Assembly (NCBI RefSeq): GCF_003626655.1
Contig: NZ_RBAN01000002.1
Span: forward strand, 1,116,001 to 1,180,000
From: Micromonospora costi
GTDB taxonomy: Bacteria > Actinomycetota > Actinomycetes > Mycobacteriales > Micromonosporaceae
Length of the DNA: 64,000 nucleotides
Direction: 5' to 3'
The notes below the pieces were generated by a model. That model was given only the letters and a program-made list of their open reading frames with translations, was not told the DNA's origin and searched no databases. Made by a program: the position numbers and the translations under genes. Below, piece after piece: positions 52,360 to 61,838 of the stretch (within the stretch, counting starts at the first letter, position 1; the number at the start of each line of letters is the position of its first letter).

Positions 52360-52438
52360 GGCCCGACCCTAGCCGCCGGGTCCGACAGCTCCATCCCATT
52401 TACCGCCGCCGCGACGTCCCCGCACGTGCCGCATCGAC

Positions 52439-54742
52439 GTGTATCGTCCCTTTGTGTCGCCCACCCGTTCCTCCGACGGTCCGCCGGCCGACGCCGGCCA
52501 GGGCGCGGGCGTGCGCCCGGGCACGGACGAGCCGCTGACGGCCCGGCGGTCCGGGCCGCCCCGGCCCGCCACCGCGTCCAGTCTGGAGACCACAATCGAG
52601 GCGGGCGACGACGCCGGCCGGCAGCCGGGCACCGGGGCGACGCCGGAGGCTCCGGGCCCGACGCCCGACCTGGCCGCCCAGTTCGAGGACGAGAAACCCG
52701 GCCGGGTGCTGTCCGGCGCGGTCGGGCTGCTCTTCGGCGCGGTGGCGCTGGTGGTCGGCGCGCTCGCGCTCTGGCAGGTCTTCCGGCCACTGCCGCAGGG
52801 CAGCAAGTACTACCTGATCCTCTTCCTCGCCGGCGTCCTGCCGCTGGTCTTCCTCGCCTACCCGGCCGGCCTGCGGCTGCCGCCCCGCCTCCGCCGCCGT
52901 ACGCACCCGACCGGCACGCGAGCCGCGGACCCCGCCGAGGGGCCGCCCCGCCTCAACCGACCCACGGCCGCGGACTGGGCCCTGGCCGTGCTGGCCCTGG
53001 TCGCGTGCCTCTACCCGGTCCTGCCGATCCCGATAGGCTCCGGTGGCGGCGGCTACGACGCCTTCCTCGACCGGCAGGGTCTGCTCGTCCCCGCCGACCT
53101 GGTGCTCGGCACCGTGCTGCTCCTGCTGCTGCTGGAGGCGTGCCGGCGGACGACCGGCTGGATCCTGCCCGTGTTCTGCCTGCTGTTCCTCGCCTACGGC
53201 TACTACGGCGGCCTGCTCCCGCAGTCCTGGCCGGTCGCCCACGCCGGGCTCGACTTCAGCCAGCTGGTCGACGCCTTCTACAACTCCGACAGCGGCTTCT
53301 ACGGCACACCGCTCGACGTCGCGGCCTCGTACATCGTGCTCTTCACCATCTACGGCGCGGTGCTCGACCTGTCCGGCGCGGGCCGGTTCTTCGTCGACCT
53401 GTCCGCCGCGGCGTTCCGCCGGTCCCGTACGGCGGCCGGCCGGACGGCGGTCGCGTCCGGGTTCCTGCTCGGCACCGTCTCCGGCTCCGGCGCCGCCACC
53501 ACGGTCAGCATCGGGGCGGTGACCTGGCCGATCCTGCGCCGCGCCGGCTACCCGGCCGAGCGGGCCGGCGGCATGCTGGCCGCGGCCGGGGTGGGGGCGA
53601 TCCTGTCCCCGCCGACACTCGGCGCGGCGGCGTTCATCATCGCGGAGTACCTGAACGTCTCCTACCTGCAGGTGCTCGGCTGGGCGACCGTTCCCACGGT
53701 CCTCTACTACCTCGGCATCCTGCTCTCCGTCGAGATCGACGCCCGGCGCTCCGGCGTCCGTCCGGTGACGGTCGACGCGGCGTCGCCGTGGCGGCTGCTC
53801 GCCCGGTTCGGCTACCACTTCGCCTCGCTGCTCGTCATCGTCGCCCTGCTCGCGGTCGGCCTGTCCGCGACCCGTGCCGTGGTGATCGCCACCGTGCTGG
53901 CCGCCGCGCTGTCCTTCCTGGACCGGGCCCACCGGCTCACCCCGGGCCGGCTGCTGGCCGCCCTGGTCAACGGCGTACGTGGCGTGCTGGCCGTGACCGC
54001 CGTCTGCGCCGCCGCCGGCATCATCACGGCGACCACCACGAAGACCGGCCTCGGTCCACAGGCCGCGGCGCTCTTGGTGGACGGCGCCCGGGCGGTGACC
54101 AGCGACCCCGCCGCGGTCCTCGTGCTCACCGCGGTGCTCGCCGCGGTCGCGCTCACCCTGCTGGGGCTCGCCGTTCCGGTCACCGCGTCGTTCGTGATCG
54201 GCTGGGTGATCATCGGTCCCGCGCTGCTCGACCTGGGCGTGACGGCGCCGGCGGCGGCGATGTTCGTCTTCTACTTCGCCGTGCTCTCCGAGGCGTCCCC
54301 GCCGACCGCGCTGGCCGCCGTCGCCGCGGCCGCCGTCACCGGCGGCCGGCTGGTGCCGACCATGTGGCAGACGCTGCGCTACGCGTTGCCGGCGTACCTC
54401 ACGCCGATCGCCTTCGTCATCACGCCCGCGGGGCTCGGCCTGCTCGGCATCGGCGGCCCGGCGCGGATCGCCGTGGCGACGGTCGTCGTGGCGCTCAGCG
54501 TCGCCCTGCTCGCCGTCGCGGCCGGCGGCTGGCTGCCGGGCGTGGGCCCGGCCGGCGTCCCCGAACGACTGCTCGCCGCCGGCGCGGGCCTGGTCCTGCT
54601 CCGGCTGGAGGCACTGCCCGTGGCGATCGGCGTGGGGCTGGCCGTCCTGGCCGTCGCGGGTGTGCTCGTACGACGCGGAACCGCCCGCCGTCCCGGCGGA
54701 CAGGCCCGATCAGCGGTGGAGCTCAGGGAGGTAGGACAGTGA
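52439..54742 (+). CDS. Fused TRAP transporter permease (TAXI/DctQM-type)
   Basis: The 767-residue protein has a disordered N-terminus of about 85 residues (Gly/Pro/Ala-rich), then about 17-19 hydrophobic helices. The TRAP-TAXI permease segments include GGYDAFLDRQGLLVPADLVL (about residues 203-222), GSGAATTVSIGAVTWPILRR (about 352-371), ERAGGMLAAAGVGAILSPPT and FYFAVLSEASPPTALAAVAA (about 611-630). Such proteins import organic solutes by sodium or proton gradient with an extracytoplasmic TAXI binding protein. The start codon is uncertain: GTG at 52439 or 52454, with no clear ribosome site. The stop overlaps the binding-protein gene by 4 bp (GTGA). Confidence 0.88.
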   Translation: MYRPFVSPTRSSDGPPADAGQGAGVRPGTDEPLTARRSGPPRPATASSLETTIEAGDDAGRQPGTGATPEAPGPTPDLAAQFEDEKPGRVLSGAVGLLFGAVALVVGALALWQVFRPLPQGSKYYLILFLAGVLPLVFLAYPAGLRLPPRLRRRTHPTGTRAADPAEGPPRLNRPTAADWALAVLALVACLYPVLPIPIGSGGGGYDAFLDRQGLLVPADLVLGTVLLLLLLEACRRTTGWILPVFCLLFLAYGYYGGLLPQSWPVAHAGLDFSQLVDAFYNSDSGFYGTPLDVAASYIVLFTIYGAVLDLSGAGRFFVDLSAAAFRRSRTAAGRTAVASGFLLGTVSGSGAATTVSIGAVTWPILRRAGYPAERAGGMLAAAGVGAILSPPTLGAAAFIIAEYLNVSYLQVLGWATVPTVLYYLGILLSVEIDARRSGVRPVTVDAASPWRLLARFGYHFASLLVIVALLAVGLSATRAVVIATVLAAALSFLDRAHRLTPGRLLAALVNGVRGVLAVTAVCAAAGIITATTTKTGLGPQAAALLVDGARAVTSDPAAVLVLTAVLAAVALTLLGLAVPVTASFVIGWVIIGPALLDLGVTAPAAAMFVFYFAVLSEASPPTALAAVAAAAVTGGRLVPTMWQTLRYALPAYLTPIAFVITPAGLGLLGIGGPARIAVATVVVALSVALLAVAAGGWLPGVGPAGVPERLLAAGAGLVLLRLEALPVAIGVGLAVLAVAGVLVRRGTARRPGGQARSAVELREVGQ

Positions 54743-55758
54743 GCGGAAAGACGGTTCGGCTCGCCGCGGGCGCGGGCGTGCTCGCCCTGGTGACGGCGGG
54801 AGCGGTCGGCTGCGGCGGCAAGCAGGGCGGCGCGGCCCGGGACGACGCGGCCAGCGAGGTCACCTGCGAGGTGACCCGGGACACCCGGGTCGGCATCGCG
54901 ACCGGCAACGCGACCGGCGTCTACTACGTGGTGGGCAACGCCCTGGCGGGCCAACTCTCCGACGCCACCGGAGGCCGGCTGACCGGCACGGCCGCCGAGA
55001 CCGGCGCCTCGGTGACCAACGTCGAGCAACTGGTCGCCGGCCAGTACGACGTGGCGTTCTCGCTGTTCGACACGGCGGTCAACGCGGTGCAGGGCAAGGA
55101 CAGCTTCAGCGCCCCGCAGCCGGTCGCCGCGCTGGCCCGGATCTACGACAACTACACCCAGGTCGTGGTGCGCAACGACGCCGGCATCGCCTCGGTGGCG
55201 GACATGCGCGGCAAGCGGATCTCCACCGGCTCCCCGAAGTCCGGCACCGAGGTGATCGCCAACCGGCTGCTCGCGGCGGCCGGCCTCGACCCGGCCAAGG
55301 ACGTCCAGGCGCAACGGCTCGACCTCACCAAGACCGTCGAGGGGATGAAGGACGGCAGCATCGACGCCTTCTTCTGGTCCGGCGGCCTGCCCACCGGCGG
55401 TGTCACCGACCTGTTCACGACCGCCGGCGACCGGGTGCGGTTCCTCGACATCACCCCCCTGCTACCGAGGATGGCCGAGCTGAACCCGGCCTACCAGGCC
55501 GGCACGATCGGCCGGGACGCGTACCGCACGGCGTCGGACACCCCGACCATCGTCGTGCCGAACGTGCTGCTCGTCCGCACGGACCTGGACGCCAACGTGG
55601 CCTGCGCCATCACCCGGACCCTGTTCGACCGCAAGAACGCGCTGGTCCAGGCGAACCCGGCGGCGAACGGGATCAGCCTGGAGACCGCCCGGCGCACCGA
55701 CCCGGTGCCACTGCACCGTGGCGCGGAGAAGGCGCTCACGGATCTCGGCGCCCGCTGA
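54739..55758 (+). CDS. TAXI-family TRAP substrate-binding lipoprotein
   Basis: The 339-residue protein has a lipobox-like signal (VLALVTAGAVGC, Cys about residue 23). The TAXI core follows: VGIATGNATGVYYVVGNALA (about 50-69), the substrate pocket GASVTNVEQLVAGQYDVAFS (about 87-106) and KRISTGSPKSGTEVIANRLL (about 155-174), and then KDGSIDAFFWSGGLPT. It is a surface-anchored binding protein that delivers solute to the permease encoded directly upstream. Start GTG at 54739 is preceded by GGGAGG and lies inside the permease gene end. Confidence 0.92.
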   Translation: MSGKTVRLAAGAGVLALVTAGAVGCGGKQGGAARDDAASEVTCEVTRDTRVGIATGNATGVYYVVGNALAGQLSDATGGRLTGTAAETGASVTNVEQLVAGQYDVAFSLFDTAVNAVQGKDSFSAPQPVAALARIYDNYTQVVVRNDAGIASVADMRGKRISTGSPKSGTEVIANRLLAAAGLDPAKDVQAQRLDLTKTVEGMKDGSIDAFFWSGGLPTGGVTDLFTTAGDRVRFLDITPLLPRMAELNPAYQAGTIGRDAYRTASDTPTIVVPNVLLVRTDLDANVACAITRTLFDRKNALVQANPAANGISLETARRTDPVPLHRGAEKALTDLGAR

Positions 55759-55766
55759 CGCACGGT

Positions 55767-55796
55767 CGCGGGCCGCCTCGACGGGTCGCGCCCGCG
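55767..55796. terminator. Possible terminator between convergent TAXI and hypothetical genes
   Basis: Arms CGCGGGC (55767-55773) and GCCCGCG (55790-55796) form a 7-bp stem between the two converging stop codons. The stem is short and the loop long, so support is weak. Confidence 0.4.
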
Positions 55797-55822
55797 GGGC
55801 TCCGGCGTCGCTCCCGACCGGC

Positions 55823-56353
55823 TCAGACGTCGGCGGGAGCGGTCGCCGCCCGGGCCTCGGCCACGAGCCGGTCGGTCTCGGCGACCACCTCGGCGTCGTC
55901 GACCGGCGTGCCCGGGTCGTAGCGGACCGTCCAGGTCAGACCGTCCACCCCGGGCACGCGCCGCGCGGCGATGCGGCCGGCGCCGCCGGGCACCGGGTGG
56001 TGCTGGGTGTACGCCACCGACCGGGTCACCCGGGCCCGCACCTGGTGCGGCAGGTCACCGGGATCGAGCAGCAGGTGCGTCGACGGGGCCGCGTCGGCGA
56101 CCACCACGTAGTCGGCCCGCTCGGCCACCCGCTCGGCGGCCGTGACGGTCAACTCGCGCCCCGACCAGACCGCCTTGAGCACCTCGTCCCAGCCCAGCCG
56201 GGCCGGACGGCCGGGCAGCCACAGCCCCAGGGTGCTCGCCACGAGGACGCCCCCGCCGTCGCCGGCCGCCGCCCACGCCAGCACCCGCTCGTCGGGTTGC
56301 AGCGGCGGCCGGTCGGCCGGGCGCAGCTTGGGCCGGCGGTTGAACAGTCCCAT
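55823..56353 (-). CDS. Conserved actinobacterial hypothetical protein
   Basis: The 176-residue protein starts MGLFNRRPKLRPADRPPLQP and contains ERVLAWAAAGDGGGVLVAST, WDEVLKAVWSGRELTVTAAE and a C-terminal DDAEVVAETDRLVAEARAAT. It is a compact soluble alpha/beta protein with no recognised domain. The start is 2 bp beyond the dnaG stop, so it is probably the last gene of the dnaG transcript. I believe related proteins occur next to dnaG in other actinobacteria, which would fit a conserved pairing. Confidence 0.75.
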   Translation of the reverse strand: MGLFNRRPKLRPADRPPLQPDERVLAWAAAGDGGGVLVASTLGLWLPGRPARLGWDEVLKAVWSGRELTVTAAERVAERADYVVVADAAPSTHLLLDPGDLPHQVRARVTRSVAYTQHHPVPGGAGRIAARRVPGVDGLTWTVRYDPGTPVDDAEVVAETDRLVAEARAATAPADV

Positions 56354-56355
56354 CC

Positions 56356-58224
56356 CTACAGCCCTCCCGCGGCCTGCTCGCGCAGCGCCCGGGCGTGCTG
56401 CTCCAACGACAACAGCTCACCGAAGAGCGCGAAGTACTCGTCCTTGTTGCTGACCGGGTTGATCCGCTGGATCCGGGACTTCAGGTCCTTGATCCGGCCG
56501 GTCACCGACCCCCACTGCAGCCGCGCCATGGTCACCGACACGTACCGCGGATCCGGGTCGCCGTCGATCCGCAGCGGTTCGACGGCCAACTCGGCCACGA
56601 GGGCCTGGGCGGCGAGGTCGGCGCAGGCGTCCCGCACCGACTCGATCCACACCGCGCCGCCGGTGGCCGCCGCGGCGCCACCGGCCGACGCGATTCCCTC
56701 CCGCACGGCGACGTGGACGGGGTGCCGGTACTCCGCGGCCTCGACCGCGTCGAACATCGGCCCCGCGAGCACCGGCTGCTGGAGGGCGAGCTTCAACGCC
56801 TCCCGCTCGACCATGGACTGCGGGCTGTCGACCGCCGGTTCGGCCGCCGGTCGGGGCGCGGCGGCGGGCGCCTCCCGGCCGGCGGGAGCGGACGCGGCGG
56901 CCAGCACGGCCCGCTGCACCGGCTCGATCTCCATGCCGAGGTCGCCCGCGAGCTTGCGCACGTACTCCGGGCGCTTCTCGCGGTCCTTCAGTTTGGCGAC
57001 CAGCGGCGCGGCACGGCGCATCGCCTCCACCCGGCCGTCGACCGTGTCCAGGTCGTAGCGGCTGATCACGTGGCGCAGCGCGAAGTCGACGAGCGGCTCG
57101 CGGCGAGCGACCAGGTCACGGACCGCCAGGTCGCCCTTGGCCAGCCGCAGCTCGCACGGGTCCATGTTGTCGGGGCTGACCGCGATGAACGTACGCCCGA
57201 CGAAGCGCTGGTCGTCGTCGAAGGCGCGCAGCGCCGCCTTCTGGCCGGCGGCGTCCCCGTCGAAGGTGAAGATGATCTCGCCGGCGACCGCGTCCGTGTC
57301 GAGCAGGAGCCGGCGCAGCACCCCGATGTGGTCGGCGCCGAACGCGGTGCCGCAGGTGGCCACCGCGGTCGGGACGTCGGCGAGGTGGCAGGCCATCACG
57401 TCGGTGTAGCCCTCCACGACGACCACCTTGCCCTGCTTGGCGATCTCCCGCTTGGCCTGGTCGATGCCGTAGAGGACGTGCGACTTCTTGTAGATCGGCG
57501 TCTCGGGCGTGTTCAGGTACTTCGGGCCGTCGTCGTCGTCGAAGAGCTTGCGGGCGCCGAAGCCGATCACGTCGCCGGTGAGATCGCGGATCGGCCAGAG
57601 CAGCCGCCGGCGGAACCGGTCGATGAGCGAGCCCGACCGCGCCGGGCGGGACAGCCCGGCGGTGACCAGTTCGTCGGCGGTGAAGCCCCGCTGGCGCAGG
57701 TGCCGGGTGAGCTGGTCCCAACCGTCCGGGGCGAAGCCGCAGGCGTAGCGCTCGGCCGCCGCACGGTCGAAACCGCGCTGGGCCAGGAACTCGCGGGCCG
57801 GCCGCGCGCCCGCGGTGGTGAGCTGCGACCGGTAGAACTCGACCGCGGCCGCGTGCGCCGCGACCAGCCGCTGCCGCTGCCCCTGCTGGGGGCGGCTGCG
57901 CGGCGCGGCCGAGCCGGACTCGACGTACCGCAGCTGGAGGCCGGCGCGGGCGGCGAGCCGCTCGACGGCCTCGACGAAGCTGAGGTGGTCGGCGTCCATC
58001 AGGAACTTGATGGCGTCGCCGCCCGCGCCGCAGCCGAAGCAGTACCAGACGTTGCGTGCGGGCGAGACGTTGAACGAGGGGCTCTTCTCGTCGTGGAACG
58101 GGCAGAGGCCCTTGAGGTTGCCGCCGCCCGCCGACCGGAGGGTCACCGTCTCGGAGATGACGTCCGCGATCGAGGTGCGCTCCCGGACCAGCGCGATGTC
58201 CTCATCCCGGATCCGCCCTGCCAT
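56356..58224 (-). CDS. dnaG: DNA primase
   Basis: The 622-residue protein has the complete bacterial primase layout. The CHC2 zinc finger CPFHDEKSPSFNVSPARNVW (about residues 37-56) is followed by YCFGCGAGGDAIKFL. The TOPRIM core carries VVVEGYTDVMACH (about 263-275, catalytic Glu) and IIFTFDGDAAGQKAALRAFD (about 305-324, DGD metal motif). The C-terminal DnaB-interacting region begins at about 440. It synthesises RNA primers for replication. The frame runs open upstream, but MAGRIRDEDIALVRERTSIA is the standard N-terminus and fixes the start at 58224. Confidence 0.97.
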   Translation of the reverse strand: MAGRIRDEDIALVRERTSIADVISETVTLRSAGGGNLKGLCPFHDEKSPSFNVSPARNVWYCFGCGAGGDAIKFLMDADHLSFVEAVERLAARAGLQLRYVESGSAAPRSRPQQGQRQRLVAAHAAAVEFYRSQLTTAGARPAREFLAQRGFDRAAAERYACGFAPDGWDQLTRHLRQRGFTADELVTAGLSRPARSGSLIDRFRRRLLWPIRDLTGDVIGFGARKLFDDDDGPKYLNTPETPIYKKSHVLYGIDQAKREIAKQGKVVVVEGYTDVMACHLADVPTAVATCGTAFGADHIGVLRRLLLDTDAVAGEIIFTFDGDAAGQKAALRAFDDDQRFVGRTFIAVSPDNMDPCELRLAKGDLAVRDLVARREPLVDFALRHVISRYDLDTVDGRVEAMRRAAPLVAKLKDREKRPEYVRKLAGDLGMEIEPVQRAVLAAASAPAGREAPAAAPRPAAEPAVDSPQSMVEREALKLALQQPVLAGPMFDAVEAAEYRHPVHVAVREGIASAGGAAAATGGAVWIESVRDACADLAAQALVAELAVEPLRIDGDPDPRYVSVTMARLQWGSVTGRIKDLKSRIQRINPVSNKDEYFALFGELLSLEQHARALREQAAGGL

Positions 58225-58359
58225 TCGCCACCCCCTCGGCCCCCTATCCTGCCCTGCCGGACCGACGTTCCGCCGCCGGGGGCACGCCGGGTGAGCCGGA
58301 TCGCGGGCGACTCGCCCATTCCGCCCCAGGCACCGACCCGCCACAGCGAGCATGGGCAG

Positions 58360-59568
58360 ATGCGGAGGGGGAAGGGACGGGGAGCACGGTGGGGCCGGCT
58401 CGCCGGCCGGCTGGCCCCGAACCGGCCGACGGCGGTCACCGACGAGGCCGGTCACCGGCACGCCACCTGGTTCGAGCTCTTCTTCGACGTGATCTTCGTC
58501 TTCGCCCTGGCGGCCGTGGTGGACCGGCTCGGCGAGGACACGACTCCCCGACCGCACAGCGTGCTCGCCGTGTTCGGGCTCTTCCTGGTCGTGCAGTGGG
58601 CCTGGGTGGGGCACGCCTACTACACCACCCGGTACGAGGCGGACGACCTGCCGCACCGGTTGCTGCTGCTGCTCGCGCTGCTCGGCGCCGGAGCGATCAC
58701 GCTCGGGGTGGACGAGGTGCCCACGGGCAACATGCTGCCGGTCGGCTACCTGATCGTCCGTGGCGTGCTGATCCTGCTCTACCTCCGGGGGCGCCCCGCC
58801 ACGGGGGTGGCCCGAGCGGGCACCCTCGTCTACCTGATCGGATTCGGGATCGGCTGGCTGATCTGGCTGGCCTCGCTGGCCGTCCCCGGACATCTGCGGC
58901 CGGTGTTCTGGATCACCGGGACGGCGGTCGAACTCGTCACGCCCTGGGTCGGCTACCGCTGGCTGAGCCGGTGGCCGGTGGACGTCCGGCACCTTCCGGA
59001 GCGGGTCGGCCAGTTCGTCATCATCGTGCTCGGCAGCACGGTGGCCAACCTGCTCGCCACGGTGCCGGACCACCCGGACCGGAGGATGGCCCTCACGGCG
59101 GCGCTGGCCTCCATCGTGCCGGGCGCGATCTGGTGGATCTACGCCACCTTCGTCACCAGCGGCATCCCGATCCAGCGACTACGCGGCGGACAGCCCTACA
59201 CCTACCTGCACTACCTGCTCGGCGGCGGCCTGCTGCTGCTCGGGTGGGCGCTCGGGCAGACGGTCCGGGCGATCCACGGCGACACGATCCTGACCAGGGA
59301 GGTGCGCCTGCTGCTCGCCGGCTCGGCCACCCTCTGGCTCGCCTGCGGGCTGGGCCTGTACTGGCTGGCGATCCGGGTCTCGCGCCGCGCCGCGCTGTTC
59401 GCCGGGTACGGCGTCGCCTCGGTCTGGGTGATCGTCCTGGCCGTCTCCTCGCCGTTCCTGGTGCTGGTGTTGCTGAGCGCGACGATCGCCGCGTACGCGG
59501 TGCTCTTCACCTACCTGTTGGGCAGCGAACGGCCGGACCAGGGGTTGGCGCTCACCGCTCCCGAGTGA
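58360..59568 (+). CDS. Low temperature requirement A (LtrA)-family membrane protein
   Basis: The 402-residue protein has the family signature WFELFFDVIFVFALAAVVDR (about residues 37-56) and about ten transmembrane helices with many aromatic residues, including VVQWAWVGHAYYTTRYEADD (about 77-96) and WWIYATFVTSG. LtrA-like proteins were found through a Listeria cold-growth mutant; their biochemical role is unknown. It starts at ATG 58360; a ribosome-like GGAGGGGG lies after, not before, this codon, so the start is uncertain. It is divergent from dnaG. Confidence 0.85.
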   Translation: MRRGKGRGARWGRLAGRLAPNRPTAVTDEAGHRHATWFELFFDVIFVFALAAVVDRLGEDTTPRPHSVLAVFGLFLVVQWAWVGHAYYTTRYEADDLPHRLLLLLALLGAGAITLGVDEVPTGNMLPVGYLIVRGVLILLYLRGRPATGVARAGTLVYLIGFGIGWLIWLASLAVPGHLRPVFWITGTAVELVTPWVGYRWLSRWPVDVRHLPERVGQFVIIVLGSTVANLLATVPDHPDRRMALTAALASIVPGAIWWIYATFVTSGIPIQRLRGGQPYTYLHYLLGGGLLLLGWALGQTVRAIHGDTILTREVRLLLAGSATLWLACGLGLYWLAIRVSRRAALFAGYGVASVWVIVLAVSSPFLVLVLLSATIAAYAVLFTYLLGSERPDQGLALTAPE

Positions 59569-59619
59569 GCGGCCGGCGGGCCGAGCGGATCGCCGCCGCG
59601 CGCCGCGCGGCGTTGGCGT

Positions 59620-59871
59620 TCACGCGGAGCGGCCCGCCCCGGTGGCGGCGTCGCCGATCCGCGGGAACGGCTCGATCGAGAAGACCACCTCGACCGGCAC
59701 CTCGAAGTACGCGGCGATCCGCAACGCCAGGTGCAGGCTGGGCCGGAACTCGCCCCGCTCCAGGTAGCCGATCGTCTGGTAGTGCACGCCCAGCGCGTCG
59801 GCGAGCTGCCGCCGGGAGATCCCCCGCTCGGCGCGCAGCACCGCGATCCGGTTGTGCACGGTCTCGCTCAT
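59620..59871 (-). CDS. Small XRE-family (Cro/CI-type HTH) regulator
   Basis: The 83-residue protein is essentially one helix-turn-helix domain: NRIAVLRAERGISRRQLADA (about residues 7-26) and ALGVHYQTIGYLERGEFRPS (about 26-45), followed by LHLALRIAAYFEVPVEVVFS (about 46-65). These one-domain regulators often control the adjacent ABC-2 exporter. It starts 10 bp after the permease stop, so it is the last gene of the ATPase-permease-regulator operon. Confidence 0.9.
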   Translation of the reverse strand: MSETVHNRIAVLRAERGISRRQLADALGVHYQTIGYLERGEFRPSLHLALRIAAYFEVPVEVVFSIEPFPRIGDAATGAGRSA

Positions 59872-59881
59872 CGGCTCCCTC

Positions 59882-60733
59882 TCACGTGATCTGCCGCATC
59901 GCCCGCTCCCGGCGCGCGGCCACCCGCGAGCCCGACTCCCGGCGGGCCATCCGCCGCAGCACGATCGGCGCCAGCACGAGCCCGAGCACGGCCCAGGCGC
60001 CGAGCACGCCGAGCGTCTCCAGGTGCCGCCACGACCCGCCGAGTTCGACCGCAGCCAGCGCGTCCGGCAGGAGCGCGGAACGCATGCCCAACCCTAGCCA
60101 GTAGATCGGGAAGACCTGGGCGACGGCCTGGAGCCACCCCGGGTAACCGTTGATCGGGTAGAAGATCCCGGACAGCGCGATCAGCCCCATCATCGGGAGC
60201 ATGACCAGCCCGAGGTTGCGCGGGTTCTCGATGAGGGACCCGATGACCGCGCCGATGGGCAGCGTGGCGACCAGGCCGATCACCACCACCACGAGCAGGG
60301 TCATCCACGCCATCACGCTGGTGAGCCGGAGCCCTTCGACGAGGAACAGCGCCGGCACGATCTGGATCACCATGCTCACCAGCGCGACCGTCGACATCAG
60401 AGTGAGCTTGCCGATCAGGTAGCCGAGCATCCCGTTCGGAGTGGCCTTCGCCCTCAGGAGCGTGCCGTCCTCGCGCTCGACGACGATCTGCTGGGCGAGG
60501 GTGATGAGGCCGCCGAAGGCGATCCCCATTCCGAGGACGCTGGGCAGCGTCCGGGAGCCGAGGGAGAAGCCGGTGCCGGGCACCGTGGCGCCGCGCATGA
60601 AGAAGATGGTGACCAGCAGGACCACCGTGGGGAAGACGTAGCCCCACACGTCCTGGGCGTTGGTGAAGCTGTTGCGCAGCTCGATGACGCCGCGCCGGAC
60701 ACCGGCCCGGACGGCCGCTCTGGTCGGGTTCAT
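59882..60733 (-). CDS. ABC-2 transporter permease of the XRE-controlled cassette
   Basis: The 283-residue protein has six hydrophobic segments: QDVWGYVFPTVVLLVTIFFM (about residues 27-46), VLGMGIAFGGLITLAQQIVV, TLMSTVALVSMVIQIVPALF, MTLLVVVVIGLVATLPIGAV, LGLVMLPMMGLIALSGIFYP, and VLGAWAVLGLVLAPIVLRRM. This is the ABC-2 permease plan. Start overlaps the ATPase stop in ATGA. It probably forms a homodimeric exporter with the ATPase. Confidence 0.9.
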   Translation of the reverse strand: MNPTRAAVRAGVRRGVIELRNSFTNAQDVWGYVFPTVVLLVTIFFMRGATVPGTGFSLGSRTLPSVLGMGIAFGGLITLAQQIVVEREDGTLLRAKATPNGMLGYLIGKLTLMSTVALVSMVIQIVPALFLVEGLRLTSVMAWMTLLVVVVIGLVATLPIGAVIGSLIENPRNLGLVMLPMMGLIALSGIFYPINGYPGWLQAVAQVFPIYWLGLGMRSALLPDALAAVELGGSWRHLETLGVLGAWAVLGLVLAPIVLRRMARRESGSRVAARRERAMRQIT

Positions 60734-61710
60734 CCCTGGCTCCCCTGCTGCCACACCCGGGCCGCCGTGCCGCCCCGGACTCCGGATTCCTGCTCGTAGA
60801 CCAGTGCCATGTACGCGTCCTCCAGGCTGGCCCGGCGCACCTCCAGCTCCTGCACGCCGTCGCCGTGCTCTCGGAGCAGGTCGCGGAGGAACGCGGTGGC
60901 GTCGGCCGTGGAGTGCACGAACCGCTGCCCGTCCCGCGTCCACCGGATCTCCACGTCGCCGGCCACCCGGCGGGCAAGCGCGTCCGGCGAGCCGTCGGCG
61001 ATGATGCGGCCGCCGGCCAGGATGAGGATCCGGTCGGCCAGCTTCTCCGCCTCGTCCAGGTCGTGCGTGGTGAGCAGGATCGTGGTGTCGTCCAGGTCGG
61101 CGAGACGGTGCACCAGGTCGTGGAACTCGCGTCGCGCCGCCGGGTCGAAGCCGACGGTCGGCTCGTCCAGGAACAGCAGCTCGGGGCGGCCCACGATGCC
61201 GACGGCCACGTCGAGCCGGCGGCGTTGCCCGCCGGAGAGCTGGTTCACCCGCTTGCCCGCGTGGGCCGCGAGGCCGACGGTGTCCAGCAGGTCGTCCACC
61301 GGCCAGGGCCGGCGGACCCGCTCGGTGGCGTACGGGGCGTAGTAGGCACCCAGGTGGGCCAGCACCTCCCGGACCCGCCACTTGCCGTGGTCACGCCAGG
61401 ACTGGAGCACCACGCCCATCCGGGCGCGCCAGCGCTCGTCGCCCCGGCCGGGGTCGACGCCGAGGACGCGGACCTCCCCGGCCGAGCGCATCCGGAAGCC
61501 CTCCAGGACCTCGATGGTGGTGGTCTTGCCGGCACCGTTGGGCCCGAGCAGCGCGAGCACCTCGCCGCGCCGGGCCGTGAAGTCCACGCCGTGCAGCACG
61601 TCGACGCTGCCGTAACGCATGCGCAGGTCGCGGACGTCGAGGACGAGGTCCTCGTCGGGCGGGTGCGGGGCCGCAGCGGCTCCCGGGAGTTCGACTGTCG
61701 TCATGGCCAT
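60730..61710 (-). CDS. ABC transporter ATPase of the XRE-controlled cassette
   Basis: The 326-residue protein shows Walker A LLGPNGAGKTTTIEVLEGF (about residues 54-72), Q-loop VLQSWRDHGKWRVREVL, signature LSGGQRRRLDVAVGI (about 159-173), Walker B ELLFLDEPTVGFDPA (about 178-192) and H-switch TTHDLDEAEKLAD (about 215-227). It energises the ABC-2 permease encoded just downstream. The ATG at 61710 and another two codons later are both possible. Two palindromes lie just upstream of the gene. Confidence 0.92.
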   Translation of the reverse strand: MAMTTVELPGAAAAPHPPDEDLVLDVRDLRMRYGSVDVLHGVDFTARRGEVLALLGPNGAGKTTTIEVLEGFRMRSAGEVRVLGVDPGRGDERWRARMGVVLQSWRDHGKWRVREVLAHLGAYYAPYATERVRRPWPVDDLLDTVGLAAHAGKRVNQLSGGQRRRLDVAVGIVGRPELLFLDEPTVGFDPAARREFHDLVHRLADLDDTTILLTTHDLDEAEKLADRILILAGGRIIADGSPDALARRVAGDVEIRWTRDGQRFVHSTADATAFLRDLLREHGDGVQELEVRRASLEDAYMALVYEQESGVRGGTAARVWQQGSQG

Positions 61711-61740
61711 CCCCGAGTTGGCGAATCACTGCGGCAAAAT

Positions 61741-61769
61741 GTAGCACTCCTACTATACCTTGGGGTATA
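61741..61769. promoter_or_regulatory. Adjacent palindromes upstream of the ABC-XRE operon
   Basis: GTAG-CACTC-CTAC (61741-61753) is followed at once by TATACC-TTGG-GGTATA (61754-61769), both perfect inverted repeats in an A/T-richer stretch about 30 bp upstream of the ATPase start. They are good candidates for the XRE operator and an overlapping -10 box, suggesting autoregulation of the cassette. Confidence 0.6.
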
Positions 61770-61838
61770 CCCGCTCTCCGCCGGGGATGGCGGACGTCAG
61801 CGTTGGGGCAGGCCAGTGAAGGCGGATCCAGCGCCCGG

